DNA of 64,000 nt, taken from contig WIXG01000294.1 in assembly GCA_009869945.1 (NCBI GenBank), positions 35,729 through 99,728 of the forward strand, in the 5' to 3' direction. Each line of letters begins with the position of its first letter. The stretch's first letter is position 1. Positions 24,201 through 38,342 of the stretch are shown piece after piece. A program made the position numbers and the translations under genes. This stretch comes from Mesaphorura yosii (lineage: Eukaryota > Arthropoda > Collembola > Poduromorpha > Tullbergiidae). Below the pieces are notes generated by a model. The model was not told the origin of the DNA. It did no database searches and saw nothing but the letters and a program-made list of their open reading frames with translations.

Positions 24201-24722
24201 AGTGGCAGTGGCAGTGTCCTGAGTTTAAACTGAGAAAGTAGAAAATGTGCTCTAAGCTTAACGGCTTCACTCTACGAACTGTACACTGAGGAATTTCAAG
24301 AAATTGGGAACCTGTGGTAAGGAGACATGTACAATACTCAGTCCTGATGATTTCGCCATGGTTTCTAGCTGCTGCCCGTTCAACTTGGTCTGTTTTATGG
24401 TAGTGACATGAGATGATGGAGGAGCAGAAGCAGAAGCGGAAGTGGCTGTAGTTGTATTGGGATTGGTGACAGAGTGTCTCACCGAGGAATTTGTCGATGG
24501 CGACGACGCACTGTGGTGATTGTTGTTGTTGCTGCTTGTAAGCGTATTCTCCAAGATGCTTAAATTATTACTATTTTGGTGGTGGTTATTGTTGTTGAAC
24601 TTTGCAGAAGTTGTCGTTCCACCCGAGTGATGATTTGACTGCGAAATGTGAATTTTCTGTGAAGCGTCCTTTCTATCCCCTGCTACTTGTTCTTGCTTGA
24701 TATCCTGAACCAGTACTTCCAT
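21207..24722 (-). CDS. CrebB: CREB/CREM/ATF1-type bZIP transcription factor, 6 coding exons
   Basis: Nuclear cAMP/PKA-responsive activator. Exons in reading order: 24722-24312, 22898-22610, 22536-22324, 22238-22182, 22096-21993 and 21395-21207; all phases agree, giving about 420 residues. Exon 1 encodes an Asn/His/Ser-rich N-terminus and its donor (CAG, GTTCCC) is weak, so this junction is the least sure. Exon 2 carries the kinase-inducible domain with RRPSYRKILNDL, where the serine is the PKA/CBP-recruiting site. Exons 3-5 form the Q2-like region (GTIVQYAQ, GELQAYTIRP). Exon 6 is the bZIP: basic region REIRLLKNREAARECRRKKK followed by a leucine zipper of the CREB type (CLENRVAVLENQNKALIDEL) and a stop ten residues later. 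Small exons 4 and 5 keep phase 1-1 and 1-0, so exon 4 (57 bases) is a symmetric cassette that could be skipped. A full CRE lies 192 bases upstream of the ATG. Confidence 0.95.
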
Positions 24723-24913
24723 TGAGCTTCATTTATGATTCTGATTAGGGTATGAACAATTATCTTCAAAAAGCGCCAATGCCAATTGCAATTGGTAAAT
24801 CTGGCTGTTGTGGTACTTGACCAAGTCTCTTACGTAGTTCGACCTTTTCACAGTAGCCTAAAATTGTACAAAAAAGTATCAGAATTCCCATCCTCATTGT
24901 TTATCACTTTTAC

Positions 24914-24921
24914 TGACGTCA
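24914..24921 (+). promoter_or_regulatory. palindromic CRE (TGACGTCA) upstream of CREB
   Basis: An exact eight-base consensus site for CREB dimers, 192 bases upstream of the CREB start codon. In vertebrates CREB regulates its own promoter through CREs; the same loop is plausible here but is inference. Confidence 0.6.
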
Positions 24922-27900
24922 TAATCGTATAAATTGTAAATCTTATTGCACTCATGCTATTCAAGTGGTGTGGTACGGTAGTTAGCGCTTGAATCATCGA
25001 GCGGTATAAAAATTATGATATAATCGTCAATTTCAATAGGGCAGGGCGAGATATAAAGTAAACACTTTCTGCGTACGGCAATACAGTACAGTAGCAAGCC
25101 TGTGGCGTGTTTTGCCTGTGCCCATCTGCAATTATAATCTAAATTCTTACAACTTTTCATTACACACAAATCCAATCCACCTACGTCATCCCGTCGCCAG
25201 CCGCGTCAATGCTAACCTCACACGTTAATTGTTGAGAAAAGGTAAACAGATGACACTCAAAGCCCCAAGCTGATGCTGATAAATGTGAACTTGATTGGAA
25301 TTAGTTTGATCAATTGAAGTTTATGCTTTATGGTTTCATATTTCATTCAATCAAGCTCGATGATTTGATTTGCTGCTCTACTGCATTTGTGAATTGCGAA
25401 TGCGATTTGATTGCAACTGCTTACGTGGATTGGCTCAATTTGACATTTGTGTTTGCGTAAAGCGTAATTTGACGTGATGAGCTGATGCTAAACTTAATTC
25501 AAGTGCTTCGGCCTCTGCACTTCATAATTCAATATTTTGATAAGACTTTCCAGTTTTTGTAGTATCAAATACTCAATTATTATTCTAGCCTGCCTGTGCA
25601 GGGCAAGGTGAGATACACAATCCAATCTGGCCTAGCTCACCCACAAACGACAAACAAGATTCGCATTCGCAGAATTCGCACATTGCACGTTATGTAAGTC
25701 TTTGAGACAGAATTTGTGTCCTCGAAAATCTCTGGAAACTCTGGAATGAACTGCCCACACTGGCCAATGATGGCGACCCGGTGTTAACCGACAGTGTGAA
25801 ACTACAACTCAACAATGAGAATCTATGACCTGCGAGCATTCAGAATTTTTAAACACCGCTGGTCGCTGACTAGCGAGGCTCTAAATTCCATACTTGGGCA
25901 ATGAAGAAGCCAATCAGTAAACCCACATTTTATAATTTTCCTCCTAACCACACAGGAAATGAGAAATACAAGTTTATGGAAAATGTAGATGCGGTTTTAC
26001 AAAGTAACCGATTGGCCAGGCTACTGGCTAAAGAGTCCACCTAGTCTACCATGAACGATGAAGAAATACTTCCCTATTTTAACATGCGGCTACGTAACTT
26101 TGTAACGAGTAACGTAAAAAGGAACAAAATTCAACTTCTTTCTGGCTTTTAACTTTGACACTACAATTCGTGTAGACAACACAATTGCTTGCTTGAATTC
26201 AAAGTGAAATGTCAAATTAGTGAACCGAATTAATTGCCATCAGTGCAAAAAAAAACTTCCACTCTAAAGTTCTTTATGTCCAGCCGTCCAGAAAAGTAGG
26301 ACAATCCAAGTCCATCCTTCATTCATATTCATACCTACCGTGCGAATGCCATTCGCGTGCTCTGCGATTATTACGAGCGATCAAATTGTGAATTTAATTT
26401 AGAAATGATGAACATAAAGCAGTCGGTCTGTATGCTAAATATCAAAGACAGACGGATGACACCACAAATCGTACCGTACTGCACACGGCTGCTGGTGTTG
26501 GCTGGCACGATGAATAACACACAAGATTTTGTGCACCACCAAAAATCTATTCTATACACAAGAAGTTGGAATAAAGGCTCAAACTTACAATTTACAAAAA
26601 GTTGCTACGTCTTCACAGTCGTCACACGTTTGATCTCCAATGATAGAGTGATTCGTAAAACGCGTCGTCAGTCGACGAGGTGCCTTCGTCACCAGCAAAA
26701 AATTATATCAAACTATAGCAGCACAGCACGGTGCACGAGTACACGGCTCACGGGCACAAAATAGCAGGAACAATGGGAATTCTTGGTTAGTAGCAGTTAT
26801 ATAACGTAACCTTTCATCTAGCTCAACCCTTTACTTTCATTTCTATGCAACAGCCGTGCTGCTACCAGAACCAGACCTAGAACAGAACCAGCTTTGAAGT
26901 TCGTACTTACTTTTGCTGGTTGTCCATGAGAGATGATGACTGTACCTTGCTTGTTGACCGACCAAGACCAGCCCCTGAACACGTATGCTTCATTATACCA
27001 CGACACGAATGACGCACGTTCACAGGATTTCGTACAGATCGACTCAGTGGTAGGCCACAATTATTGGGTTCTGCGAATAGCGAATTGTATTCGCAAATAT
27101 GCAGCAAAAGCCCAACACATGCACGTTCAAGTAACTCGCTTTCGATGGAACCAGTGAGAGCGAGAACAGCTCGCGGTGCTCCACTGTACAAAGTTTTACA
27201 TGGCATGACTAAACTAAAGTGCTTGCGAAACTGGTTTGGTCTCTATCCATTTTGCACGTTGCAAAAGCTGTTCATGTGCCCAAAGTAAATGTGGAATGGA
27301 AAGATAGTCTCTCACCAAGGTCAATTCAGCCGAATGGATGACGCACGCTTTGACTCACAAGCTGTTCAAAAATTCATGTCTTGCCTGCAGCCGCACATGC
27401 CCAATGCAAAGCAAAACTACTGATCAATATTTGCAAGCATTGTAAATGCAAATAACTAAGCCCATTACTCTACTCTACAAGCAATAAGCAACAAGCAAGA
27501 TTTCTCGTGAATATGCTAAATGAACTGTTGGAGAGTTTGAGCATATAAATGGAAAGAAACCTCTGCTCGGACGAAACGGAGGATTGGAACAAATGCATTT
27601 GGCTACCACAAACCAAAACTGGGCCAAAGTTCATTGTACAGAATCTCTGCCGGCTGAGAACGAGAAGCTTCAATCAATCAATGGAGTATCTGAATATAAG
27701 TAGGCTAGGATCATAATAGACTGATTTGTGATGGCCATCGGCCAATCCTGAAGTTGGAAATGGCTTTCGCGATTTCGTGTCTTCTCGCAATTTCAATTGC
27801 TAATAATTTCCAGAGCTTGAATAATTCAATTTCCCTCAGCTGAATGACTCATTAATTCCATTTTCATTTATTCGCGTGGCCTCGGCTGGCTCGAATCAAT

Positions 27901-28460
27901 GACTTCGGTTGTGGTCTTCTATTCTCAATTCAAATTGTCAATCTGCTCGCTCTGCTGTGAAAGCTTGACCTTCACTCCTTTCAGTTGAGAATTTCCAAGG
28001 CGAAACTCTTGAAATGGCAATCAAAATACAAAAAGAGTGGAGACAAATTCAGTATTTAGTGGCTTCGATCGAACACTTTTATTTTGACACTCGATGCCAT
28101 TTGCTTTTGCATTGCACACTTGAATCCTTAACTATTTTCAATTCAACAGCTAAAGTCTGAGGTATGCTTGCAAGAATTTAGATTTCTTAACGTGTATTGT
28201 CAACGAACAATGCGGTCAGTCCAGAATCTGAACTCAATACTTTCGATCACTGTCATTTTCTCTTTTTCATTCACTGGCAGGCCAAGCAGTCTAGTCTAAA
28301 AGAGAGTCAGAAGAATTTGACAAGTCAAGTCTTTAGTGTAATAGCATTGCAGCAAGACGAGCAAGAAAACAACTAACCGGACCGGTTAACGCTATTTAAC
28401 TATTAAAGCAGTGTTTATACTTTTGCATACTTTTCTAGCAGTCTATGGGTTGTGTGTAAC

Positions 28461-28466
28461 TTTATT
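28461..28466 (-). terminator. candidate poly(A) signal of IDH3 alpha
   Basis: Minus-strand AATAAA about 125 bases after the IDH3 alpha stop codon. Confidence 0.4.
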
Positions 28467-28591
28467 CGTTTCGTTATTGAGTGGTGTCAATAAATAATTC
28501 GTAATTACAATTACGTAAATGCTATCTGTGCTGTGTCGCACCTTAATAATGCGACGACTTGATTCTCAACATCACAGTTGTATTGTGATTT

Positions 28592-30240
<1,649 letters not shown>

Positions 30241-30708
30241 TGATTCCAAATGTAGTTCACAACTTAAAGCACTTAATAGCTATATTAACGAATCTTGTGA
30301 ATAAATACTTGCAGTCGGTTGACTAGAACTTCAACAACTAACCACTTTTTAAATTTTTAACTAGTTCTAGCAGCAATGAACGATGTGCATTACAGATGTA
30401 TGATCAGCCAAGAGGGATTAGAAAAGACCGGGCCAAGTTCGGAATGATCTCACGCAATGCAGGTGAGCCGCGAAGATGGAGCTGAGATGGGATCGAGTCG
30501 CGAATGTATTTCACGAATGATTCGCCTTGAAGTAAAAGACTCTGAAATCTGAAACCTTACTCCCCGTAATGTAATCATCCATTTATACAACTATAATCAA
30601 TGAATCAATTATGACAGGTGACGATATGACGTGACTTAATCCCAGCTTGATTAAATGAGTTGACTAACTGACCCAATTTAGACAAACTAGGGTAAGTGTA
30701 AGTGAGGT

Positions 30709-33700
30709 CTAATCAATTCCCAGAGAATCGATTCTTCTTGCAGGTTTCGGTGGTGGGATCAAATCGGACCCGCTTCCTGTTCCTCTGCCACGTCTTCCAA
30801 AGATACCGCTGCCACCGAAGAATGTAACTCCAACCGGAGAGTAGTTGCGATTGCGAAAGTCGCCAGGTCCCCTGCCCACGTATCGGTTCTCTGTAACTGA
30901 AAATGAGACAAGATTTCAGACTCTGCACTCTGCAATGCCTCAAAGTGGGATATGGAATGGCGACTGCGAACTCACGATCACTCATCACGGCTTCTAGTTC
31001 TGGTTCATAGTGATAAGCTCTTAATGCTGATGCCGACGTCGGTTCCTGCCCCAGTGAATCGTTGTTACGATCAACTCTAGAACGGACACTGGATCTGGAA
31101 AGTCTGGAAGGACTCCTGCGTCCTCTCGTTGGAATGTCAATCGTTTCTCTCGAGCTGGTGTGCGATTTAGATTTCGGTGATTTAATCATACGGACTCCAT
31201 CATCGAAAGCCAGGAAACTACGCGTCCTGCTTCTGTGACTAAGAACGTTGTCGAAATCGCTGATTTCTTTCGTTAAATCAGTGGATGCAACCTTCGGCAT
31301 GAGTTTTGACGATCTCGAATCCAGGTGAGCATGGCCGCCAGAGAAAGCGTCTGTTCCTTCATGCCTTTGCCTTTCGTCAATGTCTGTCCTTGGAAGCAAT
31401 GTCGACGAGTGCCGAGACCGATCGGATTGAGCTGAAGTTGACTTTGGGCTTGTGGTACGTCGAATACGGGCAGATCGAGACTGGCTCCGCCCAGACGCTG
31501 ACGCGGACTGCCCATTCGCAGCGCTGATACTCCGAGCTCTTCTCTCCTTCAATCGTGACTCTGTGTGGTGACCAGGCTCATAATTGGAAAACGGGATGCG
31601 ATGTACGGGCGGCGTTCGCATTCCAGTTAATTTTGACCGTGGTTTCTGTTGAGGCGGATTCTCGCGAATCCTACGAAGCCTGGATCGACTTGGGCGTTCA
31701 AAGGCTTTGCTGCGCCTGTCATTGCCATACTTGTCCCGTCCCGATTCGCTGCCAGTCTGAACTCTTTGGCTTGCTCGAGAATTGTTACTCAAACTCCTTC
31801 GATACGGACTTTCGTCGGTGCTCCTTCTGCTCTGACTTCGACCACTTTGACAGCTTCGACTTGCTGTTGTCGTTGCCGATTTAAGCCTGAGTTGCTTCCT
31901 TGTTTCTTCTAAAGATCGTTTGATGTCAGTCAATCTACTCAGCAATTTATCGGTAGTTGAAGTCGTAAGCATGTTAGGAGGGTTTCATTTACAGCATTTT
32001 TACCTCTGCTTATTAATTTCAAGTTGTCGTGCTTTCTTCTGCTGAACATAAGCAGTGGGATCAAATGCAGGGCGGTCATATTTCTTATCTAAGCTGCGGG
32101 ACGCGCTGACACTTGTTCTTCTCTCATCTCTCGGAGATATGCTTTGGTCTCGCTCGAGTTGACGTTCGCGTTCGGGTGCTTGGTCCTGGGACCACAAGAA
32201 GCGTGGACACACTTCCTTCTCTGGACGTGGTCGTGAGCGCGTTTGCGGGTGACCGTGCGAGCAAGTAGTAGCAGTTGCTCTTGACCTTGGAGTATTTCGC
32301 GGCGATGGGGGTACACTTGAAACAATACAGCCAGTTCGTGATCTTGACTGAGGACGGCTTCCATCCCCACCGCCACTGCCACGACTTTGAGTTTGTGTTG
32401 ACATTCGATCAGATTGCCTATCACCGCCGCTGCCGGTTGGTCTTCGGTACTGGCCACGATTTCGATTGTCTCCCCGCGACCGTGACTCTGACCATGATGC
32501 GGATGCTGCTCTTATCTCTTCCTGAAGCTGATTTATTTTGAGCAGATACATTTCCTCGTCTCGCCTGTACTTTTCCATCTATACAAAAGATGGTGCAATG
32601 TAATCAATGCAATGCAACAAAGTTAGCAAAGTCGAGCAGATCATGAACTGAACTGGCAATGGCAATTCATTGTTTACTGAAGTGGAAGTTGTAGAAGTGC
32701 ACGACGATAAAGTTAAGTGCAACAAAAGAAATCGAAAACATTGAGTTGATGGTCTAGATTCCTTATAAAGTCAATTATTTCGATACGACGACCATGAAAG
32801 ACATACCAAACGTAGCCAAGTCGAGTTTCTTACCTTGTTAACTCTGCAGCATTACGCTAAAAATAGCAGCACGGCACGAATGCGTGCACGAAAGTGGACT
32901 TCAATTAGCACTTACTTGTTTGCTCAGTCGTTCGTTCTCAGTTTCAAGTTTATGAATTCGGTCAATGAAGATGTACTTCTGGTTCTCAATGCGATCTTCC
33001 AATTGTGCGACCATCGACAGGAGAGGCGATACCTTTCTCTGATTATCACTGTCATTAGAACCTGAACGCCTTCCTGCCTGTTGCTGCCCTTGATTTTGAT
33101 TTTCGTTATTTCGAGACGGCGAAAGCTTTTGTCTGCGGCTGAACTCATCATCGTCTTGAATGAATGCTGATACAGTAAGTGAACTCATCTCCTGCAGATT
33201 ACGATCTTCACGACGACGCTGACTCGACGAGAGCGGATCGTTATCTTCGATTCTATTTTCTGTTGTTCATTAATTGATTGAGAATTCGTGAATAGAAACT
33301 TTAACTTGTCAGAAATTAGTAGCGACGGAACTTTGCAATGGGATATGCGCTACCTTTGTTCCTGAGCTGATCTCGCAGCTGTAAATTGGCGTTCTTCAGT
33401 TGACTCACTTCTAGTTTCAGTTTCTTGATGTCATTTTGCATCTTTGATGGATCAGGAAGCCCTGAGTACGTGAGCGGAAGTGGATAGTTTACGCTGTTCG
33501 CAAAACCACAGTCACGACATGAATGCCATTCCTTAAAGACGATACCTACGTCTGTGTCTGTCGGTTACCTGTCAAATTCCGCATTGTAGGTAATGATAAG
33601 GAATTTTTTCTTTTCAAGTTCTTCTTTCGGAGTGCCAAGCACGGGCGCCCAAGGGAAACCAGGACGCTGATTTTGATATTCGTAGTCCACGGATCGGGCG

Positions 33701-34207
33701 TCCTTGAGAATTGATCCGACAAACTCGTTCATGGCAATGACGCCATGATTATGTCGCTGGATTTTTATGTGCTTCAGTTCTTGGAACGTGTACAACTCGA
33801 CGCTCACGGAGTCCGTGCTCTGCACATGGACCCGTTGTTACATCTACGTACCACTCTCTGAATAAATCACCTACCTTCAGGATTGCGTTCTTTATCATTG
33901 AGACGAAGGTTTCAAACGTCTTATAGCTTCCTGTCATTCGAGTTAAATCCCCGATATCTGCAGTTGAAATCAGCATCTCATCAGTTTAGAAACTTTTTTA
34001 TCTTGCCGGTATAAAATTTCGTTTTCTGCCAATCTCACGTTTGAAGTCGTATTGACAGCTCCATTCTTCCGCCGTAATCTTATCAGTCAGTAGAATTGAC
34101 AGCGCTTGTGGGCTTTCAATAACGCTCAGCGAAACAATGTACTCACGACCGTCTTTCAGCGAGGACCATGGCGTGACAACGTTTCCGGATCTTGATCCTG
34201 CCATCAT
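30709..34207 (-). CDS. Ccdc61: CCDC61/VFL3 centriolar coiled-coil protein, 8 exons
   Basis: CCDC61 is the VFL3 homologue, a SAS-6/XRCC4-superfamily protein of centrioles and basal bodies that binds microtubules. Exons: 34207-34039, 33957-33875, 33819-33569, 33493-33354, 33259-32916, 32578-32004, 31934-30976 and 30896-30709, all in phase, about 902 residues. The N-terminal head reads GREYIVSLSV, KITAEEWSCQYDFK, GDLTRMTGSYKTFETFVSMI, SVSVELYTFQELKHIK, FLIITYNAEFDR and NYPLPLTYSGLPDPS, each matching the head of the family in order. A coiled coil follows (KLKLEVSQLKNANLQLRDQL; later AQLEDRIENQKYIFIDRIHK and EKYRRDEEMYLLKINQLQEE). The C-terminal half is a very long Ser/Arg-rich basic tail, longer than in vertebrate members (about 500 residues), ending RRIDSLGID. 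The intron of 69 bases between exons 6 and 7 has a CTAAC branch-like site. Two ATGs lie in tandem at 34207 and 34204. Confidence 0.9.
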
Positions 34208-35545
34208 GGTACCCGCACACTGTAGGATTCAGTCAATCCAGACTCAACTCAGTTCATTTAGTCCTTCAGTACAAAGACAGCAGCATCCAGAATTCAGTTC
34301 TAAAGTTAGAGGCAGGTGTAAGATTCCGGATCAGACACAAAAAACAACATAGGTGATTAAAAATTATCATTAGTGGCAATTTGGCGCTTGGTTCATTACA
34401 GTTGAAGTTTCAAGTTCATATTTACACGAGTTTTGCATAGTTGTCTATGTCTAAGAATCCTTATCAAGGCAAGAAAACGCCGCTATGGGAATGACTGCCT
34501 TAAAGCTGGGCAGGCGGGGTGTAAAAGTAAAATAAAGACGTTGGCCGCATTCCGATCGCCTGATGCACGTGTGTTGGGTCAATCATCAGCGCAAAATCAG
34601 TTGAATTCTTTGTATTGATAATTAGGAAGGTAAAGAATAATGTTGTCTCTAAAATACTGACTAGTCATTAGAGTCATCGTCATATTCTTCGCCGTCACCA
34701 ACATGTGCAAGGTCCATGCAAAATGCAAACTTCTTGTTCGTGTTCTCGACTCACTCACTCGTTGCTGGTAACGAGAGACAAACAACGCTCGTAAAGCGTA
34801 CATGTTTTTCTTTTTGTGAAAAAGTAAATATAAATATTTATGTTTATTGACTGGGGATTTGAAGATTCCTTGTTGAAGGAGTAAAACTTTCTGTGTAAGC
34901 ATGCAGACCCCACGGAACAGAAGGAGTAGAATACGTAGTTGAAGACAAAGCAAGTGGCAAAGAATATCATGTGTAATTATGAGAAAGTTGACCACGTTCA
35001 TTGTTCAGCGAACAAAGACTCAGCATAGCAATAAATCAATCATATTTCGGTACCTCCACAATGACGTAGCTCGATCGAGTCCGTTTCTGCATCCGCTGTC
35101 TAGCTTTCTGGCCAGGAATGCGGCTCGAACTCGACGTAGTCGTGGTCTTTGGGAATTCCAATAATATACTGGTGCCTTGCACATCATCACCAATGCATTA
35201 TGCCATTAAATGCCAGGTGAAAGAAAAGGTACTGGACCCAATTACAGAAACATGTTCGATCGCTCCATTATCGAAAATTGAATTTACTCCAGCTTGTGCT
35301 TAACACCTCAGTTGTTTTTCTCTACTACCCTGTGACCACGCCCTTTCCCATGCTTTTATCTACATTACTCCTTATTCAACTAGCTCCATATCTCCGTATA
35401 CCGAATTCGATTTAGTTTCCAAGTTATTATTGTCCTTATTTCTCCCAACTGCATGCAATGAGAAAATATCATTCGTTTACTTTTAAATTCATGTACATAT
35501 TGATGTACAAACTACAGTTTTAACTTGTCTCATACTGTGGACAAG
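34208..35545. other. divergent region between CCDC61 and the gustatory receptor
   Basis: No gene is supported in this 1.3-kb stretch. A minus-strand frame ending at about 34668 has an acidic, exon-like C-terminus (FCMDLAHVGDGEEYDDDSND), but no phase-compatible upstream exon was found, so it is not called. Confidence 0.45.
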
Positions 35546-37124
35546 ATGAAGTCAAAAAATTCGAGCACCGCCGATTTTACAGATTTAAACACATGGCTTC
35601 CATTGGTTCGTACGCTTCGATATTTTGGAGTATTGCCTGTGCAAATTCACAAAGAAAGGTCGCTCTCGAAGTTGACAGTTCAGACTGTCTCCACTGCGAT
35701 AGAGGTTTCAGCTTCATTAAAATCCGGCAACTCTTTACCCAAGTTGAAACCAACTTTCCATCTGAGGGTCCGCCTAGTATCATTCATCTCGGCCTACACA
35801 CTGACAATGGGCATCGGAAGAATTCTCCTCTGGACTTTTGACCAGTGGAATCCGAACGGTTTTCTTCGATGCACTTCGAGCAGCAGCAATGCGTGGTCAC
35901 TGCCGACCGATTTCGTCTCAAGGAACTCGACAAGAGCAGAAGACGCCATCAGTCACTTGACAGACGCTTGGCTTCCAATTATAAATGTAGCGGAGTGGAT
36001 TTCTACAGTGGTCACCGCCTCATTATTCGTTGAGTTTCTCAACAATTGGACACAGTTCGGAACTCTCTTCCCGAAATTGCAAGATCTTGAAAATTCCAAC
36101 GTTCTTAGCATGCGGCAGAGTTTCCTACTTTTAATGTTGCCGCACGTGGTATTTCATGAGGCTTGGTATTTGATCCGCTACATTGAGGACCACAACTCAT
36201 ACGTTACCTATGTTGGCATAATAGTGGGTATCGTAAAGACCTCGGGGTTACACGTGGTCGCGTTGATAGAAGATTTGAAGGTGCTATTCATGTTCTTTGC
36301 TGTGACCACAGGATTTTTCAAGGTTAGCGCAAACGGGATCTAAATCTCGGCTCGTTTTCATCATGTGACAACAATTCTACTGATTCGTAGATTCGAAAGA
36401 ACTTAGAACATTTCAAAATGGCGACTCGTGCCAAAGAAATATCAAACCCCGATGAGATCAAGTCCCTGCTGTGCAAGAGTCTCGAGGAAGTACGGTTCGT
36501 CCGGCAACAGACGACATTGATGTGCAAATGTCAAGGGCCACACGAAATCCTGTATTTGACCTACATGACCTTCGTGGTTCCTTTCTCCCTCTTTCTCACG
36601 TTTGCACCACTTCTTCGTGGAGCCTATGCCTTTCCCCTCTCTTTGTTTGAGAATGTGGTCAGGCTTGCGCTGGCAATGTTCAGAGTATTCTTGAAATGTC
36701 ATTACGCAGAACAAATTACCAACGAGGTATGTATAATATTTACCGCTTAGGCTCATGGTGTTGCCTGGAAATTGTGACTGTGAGAATGGTTATGATTTCA
36801 CAGGAGAAACGAATTGCAGAAGAAGTAGTCTCCTGGAACCTCACGAAGTATGACCTTGACGTGCGTTTTGAAGCGAAAAACCTCGTCGACTTTATCGTGT
36901 CATCTCCGACAAAAGTCACATATGTATCCCTGCTGTCGGTCGATAAGCGCCTTATGCTTTCTGTAAGTATTGCCAATTTAAGCAATTACCAGGATGAAGT
37001 AATCAAGTAATCAAATTAGCGTCTGAATTGCCGAATCCAATTCCCCTGTGCTGCTTGTTTGTAGATTGGCACCCAAATCATCACTTACATCATAATTCTA
37101 CTTCAATTTCAACAAATTGGCTGA
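35546..37124 (+). CDS. gustatory receptor (7tm_7 family), 4 exons
   Basis: Arthropod chemosensory seven-helix ion-channel receptor of sensory neurons. Exons are 35546-36322, 36391-36726, 36804-36962 and 37065-37124; all junctions are phase 0, as is usual for the 3' end of these genes, and the product is about 443 residues. Several hydrophobic segments are visible (LVSFISAYTLTMGIGRILLW, WISTVVTASLFVEFL, SFLLLMLPHVVFHEAWYLI, VLFMFFAVTTGFFK, FVVPFSLFLTFAPLL). The last exon encodes TYIIILLQFQ, which matches the family signature TYxxxxxQF, then stops four codons later. The intracellular loop before helix 7 contains the usual conserved region. The ligand cannot be told; I see no features marking it as a sugar, CO2 or fructose receptor. 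An ATG at 35546 is the first in the frame. Confidence 0.88.
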
Positions 37125-37943
37125 GCCTCTCCTTTCTCCTCATTCGTCAATTGATTAGAGTAGAAGCACACATCGATAAGTGAATTTTAGAAGTATTTGC
37201 AAAACAAGAACTTGAGCAGTTTTTCACGTACATATTTGTTTATCTTCTACAGTGTTTAGTTCAACGACTTTCTACCTGTTGTATTTTGTGTTGTTCCGTA
37301 CTTTCGTACTTGTCATTTCAACCTCTTTATTTAAATGTGTTTGCATAAATCAAATCTTATGTCACCGTCACCGTGATACCCATAATTCACAACGCCACTC
37401 GCATGGCAGGCACATGGGACAATAGTGATAAGATCAAACAATGAAGTACGACGACGTACCAGACGAGACGAGAGCTTCCTCAGCAGTACATCAGTCAGAA
37501 TGGAACTTCTTCAACTTCGACCAACTTTCCCATGACATGACTCTGCAACTCATTCATTCATTCAAAAGCAAGTACCTGTAAAGCATTAGCATCGAATTTC
37601 TTACGTGAGGTGACAAATTGTTCATTGTCCAAAAAGCAAAGATACTAACTACTGTGCTATTTGAGGCGTGCACTCGCATTTTGCATTGTTGCATGTTGCC
37701 GTCGTAAGCAATTGACAAACGTCTTCAGTGTCATCTTTGCATAATTGTGTTATTATCTAACCAAATCGCATTGGGATATTGTATTTTACTATTGTATTGA
37801 GAGAGATTGGAAGTTCATTAACTTGTGCCGTGCTGGTTTTCTCTCCTTCATCGTTAAGATCGTGTCTAGCATATGCATGTGACGTTCCCGTGACGGTGGT
37901 CCTTGGAGTCTGATTCGGAGCAAGAATTCAGCCACTCATGACC

Positions 37944-37949
37944 AATAAA
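37944..37949 (+). terminator. candidate poly(A) signal of the gustatory receptor
   Basis: AATAAA on the plus strand about 820 bases after the receptor stop; the nearest opposing minus-strand AATAAA is only about 30 bases away. Confidence 0.3.
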
Positions 37950-37977
37950 ATGTGAATGCGAAGTAAATGCATTTGAA

Positions 37978-37983
37978 TTTATT
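37978..37983 (-). terminator. candidate poly(A) signal of the SH2 adaptor
   Basis: Minus-strand AATAAA about 360 bases after the SH2 adaptor stop. Confidence 0.35.
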
Positions 37984-38342
37984 TGTTTTATTTTGTGGAT
38001 TTCATTATTAAATTAATTCCATTCGGATTTTTTCGTCTAAACGCTTACGCGAATCTTTCTTGCATAATTCGGCATTTAGTATTAAGATAGTAGCTTAGAA
38101 TAGCTTAATTTGCATATATTTCAGTTACCAATACGCTAAATATGGCTATGGATACTTCATCTAGGAGCGAGTCGTCCACAGGATCCGAGTCTTAAATTTT
38201 ACAGCTAAGTATTGAGACAATGGAATGGAAAGAAACAGCTTCGACATTGCGAAGAAAAGAAAAGAAAGCAGACAATTATAATTACACCTCAATCACAATG
38301 AAGTGCAAATGGTACGATTCGCACGATACGATGCGGTTACAA

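Larger units (their letters stand above)
24723..28591. other. upstream region of CREB and 3' flank of IDH3A, no gene seen
   Basis: This 3.9-kb stretch separates the CREB start from the IDH3 alpha stop. It holds a palindromic CRE (24914-24921) and, at its right end, the probable IDH3A poly(A) signal. Open frames on either strand lack protein-like composition or splice support. CREB 5' UTR exons may lie here. Confidence 0.5.
37125..38342. other. convergent 3' region of the gustatory receptor and the SH2 adaptor
   Basis: No coding exon is supported. Poly(A) signals for both flanking genes lie near 37.94-37.98 kb, so most of the stretch is probably 3' UTR. Confidence 0.5.

Noticed and set aside
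34668-34760. Minus-strand acidic frame ending ...GDGEEYDDDSND that looks like the last exon of a gene
   Set aside because: No upstream exon in phase could be found; an in-frame TGA lies just above it and the acceptor candidates are weak.
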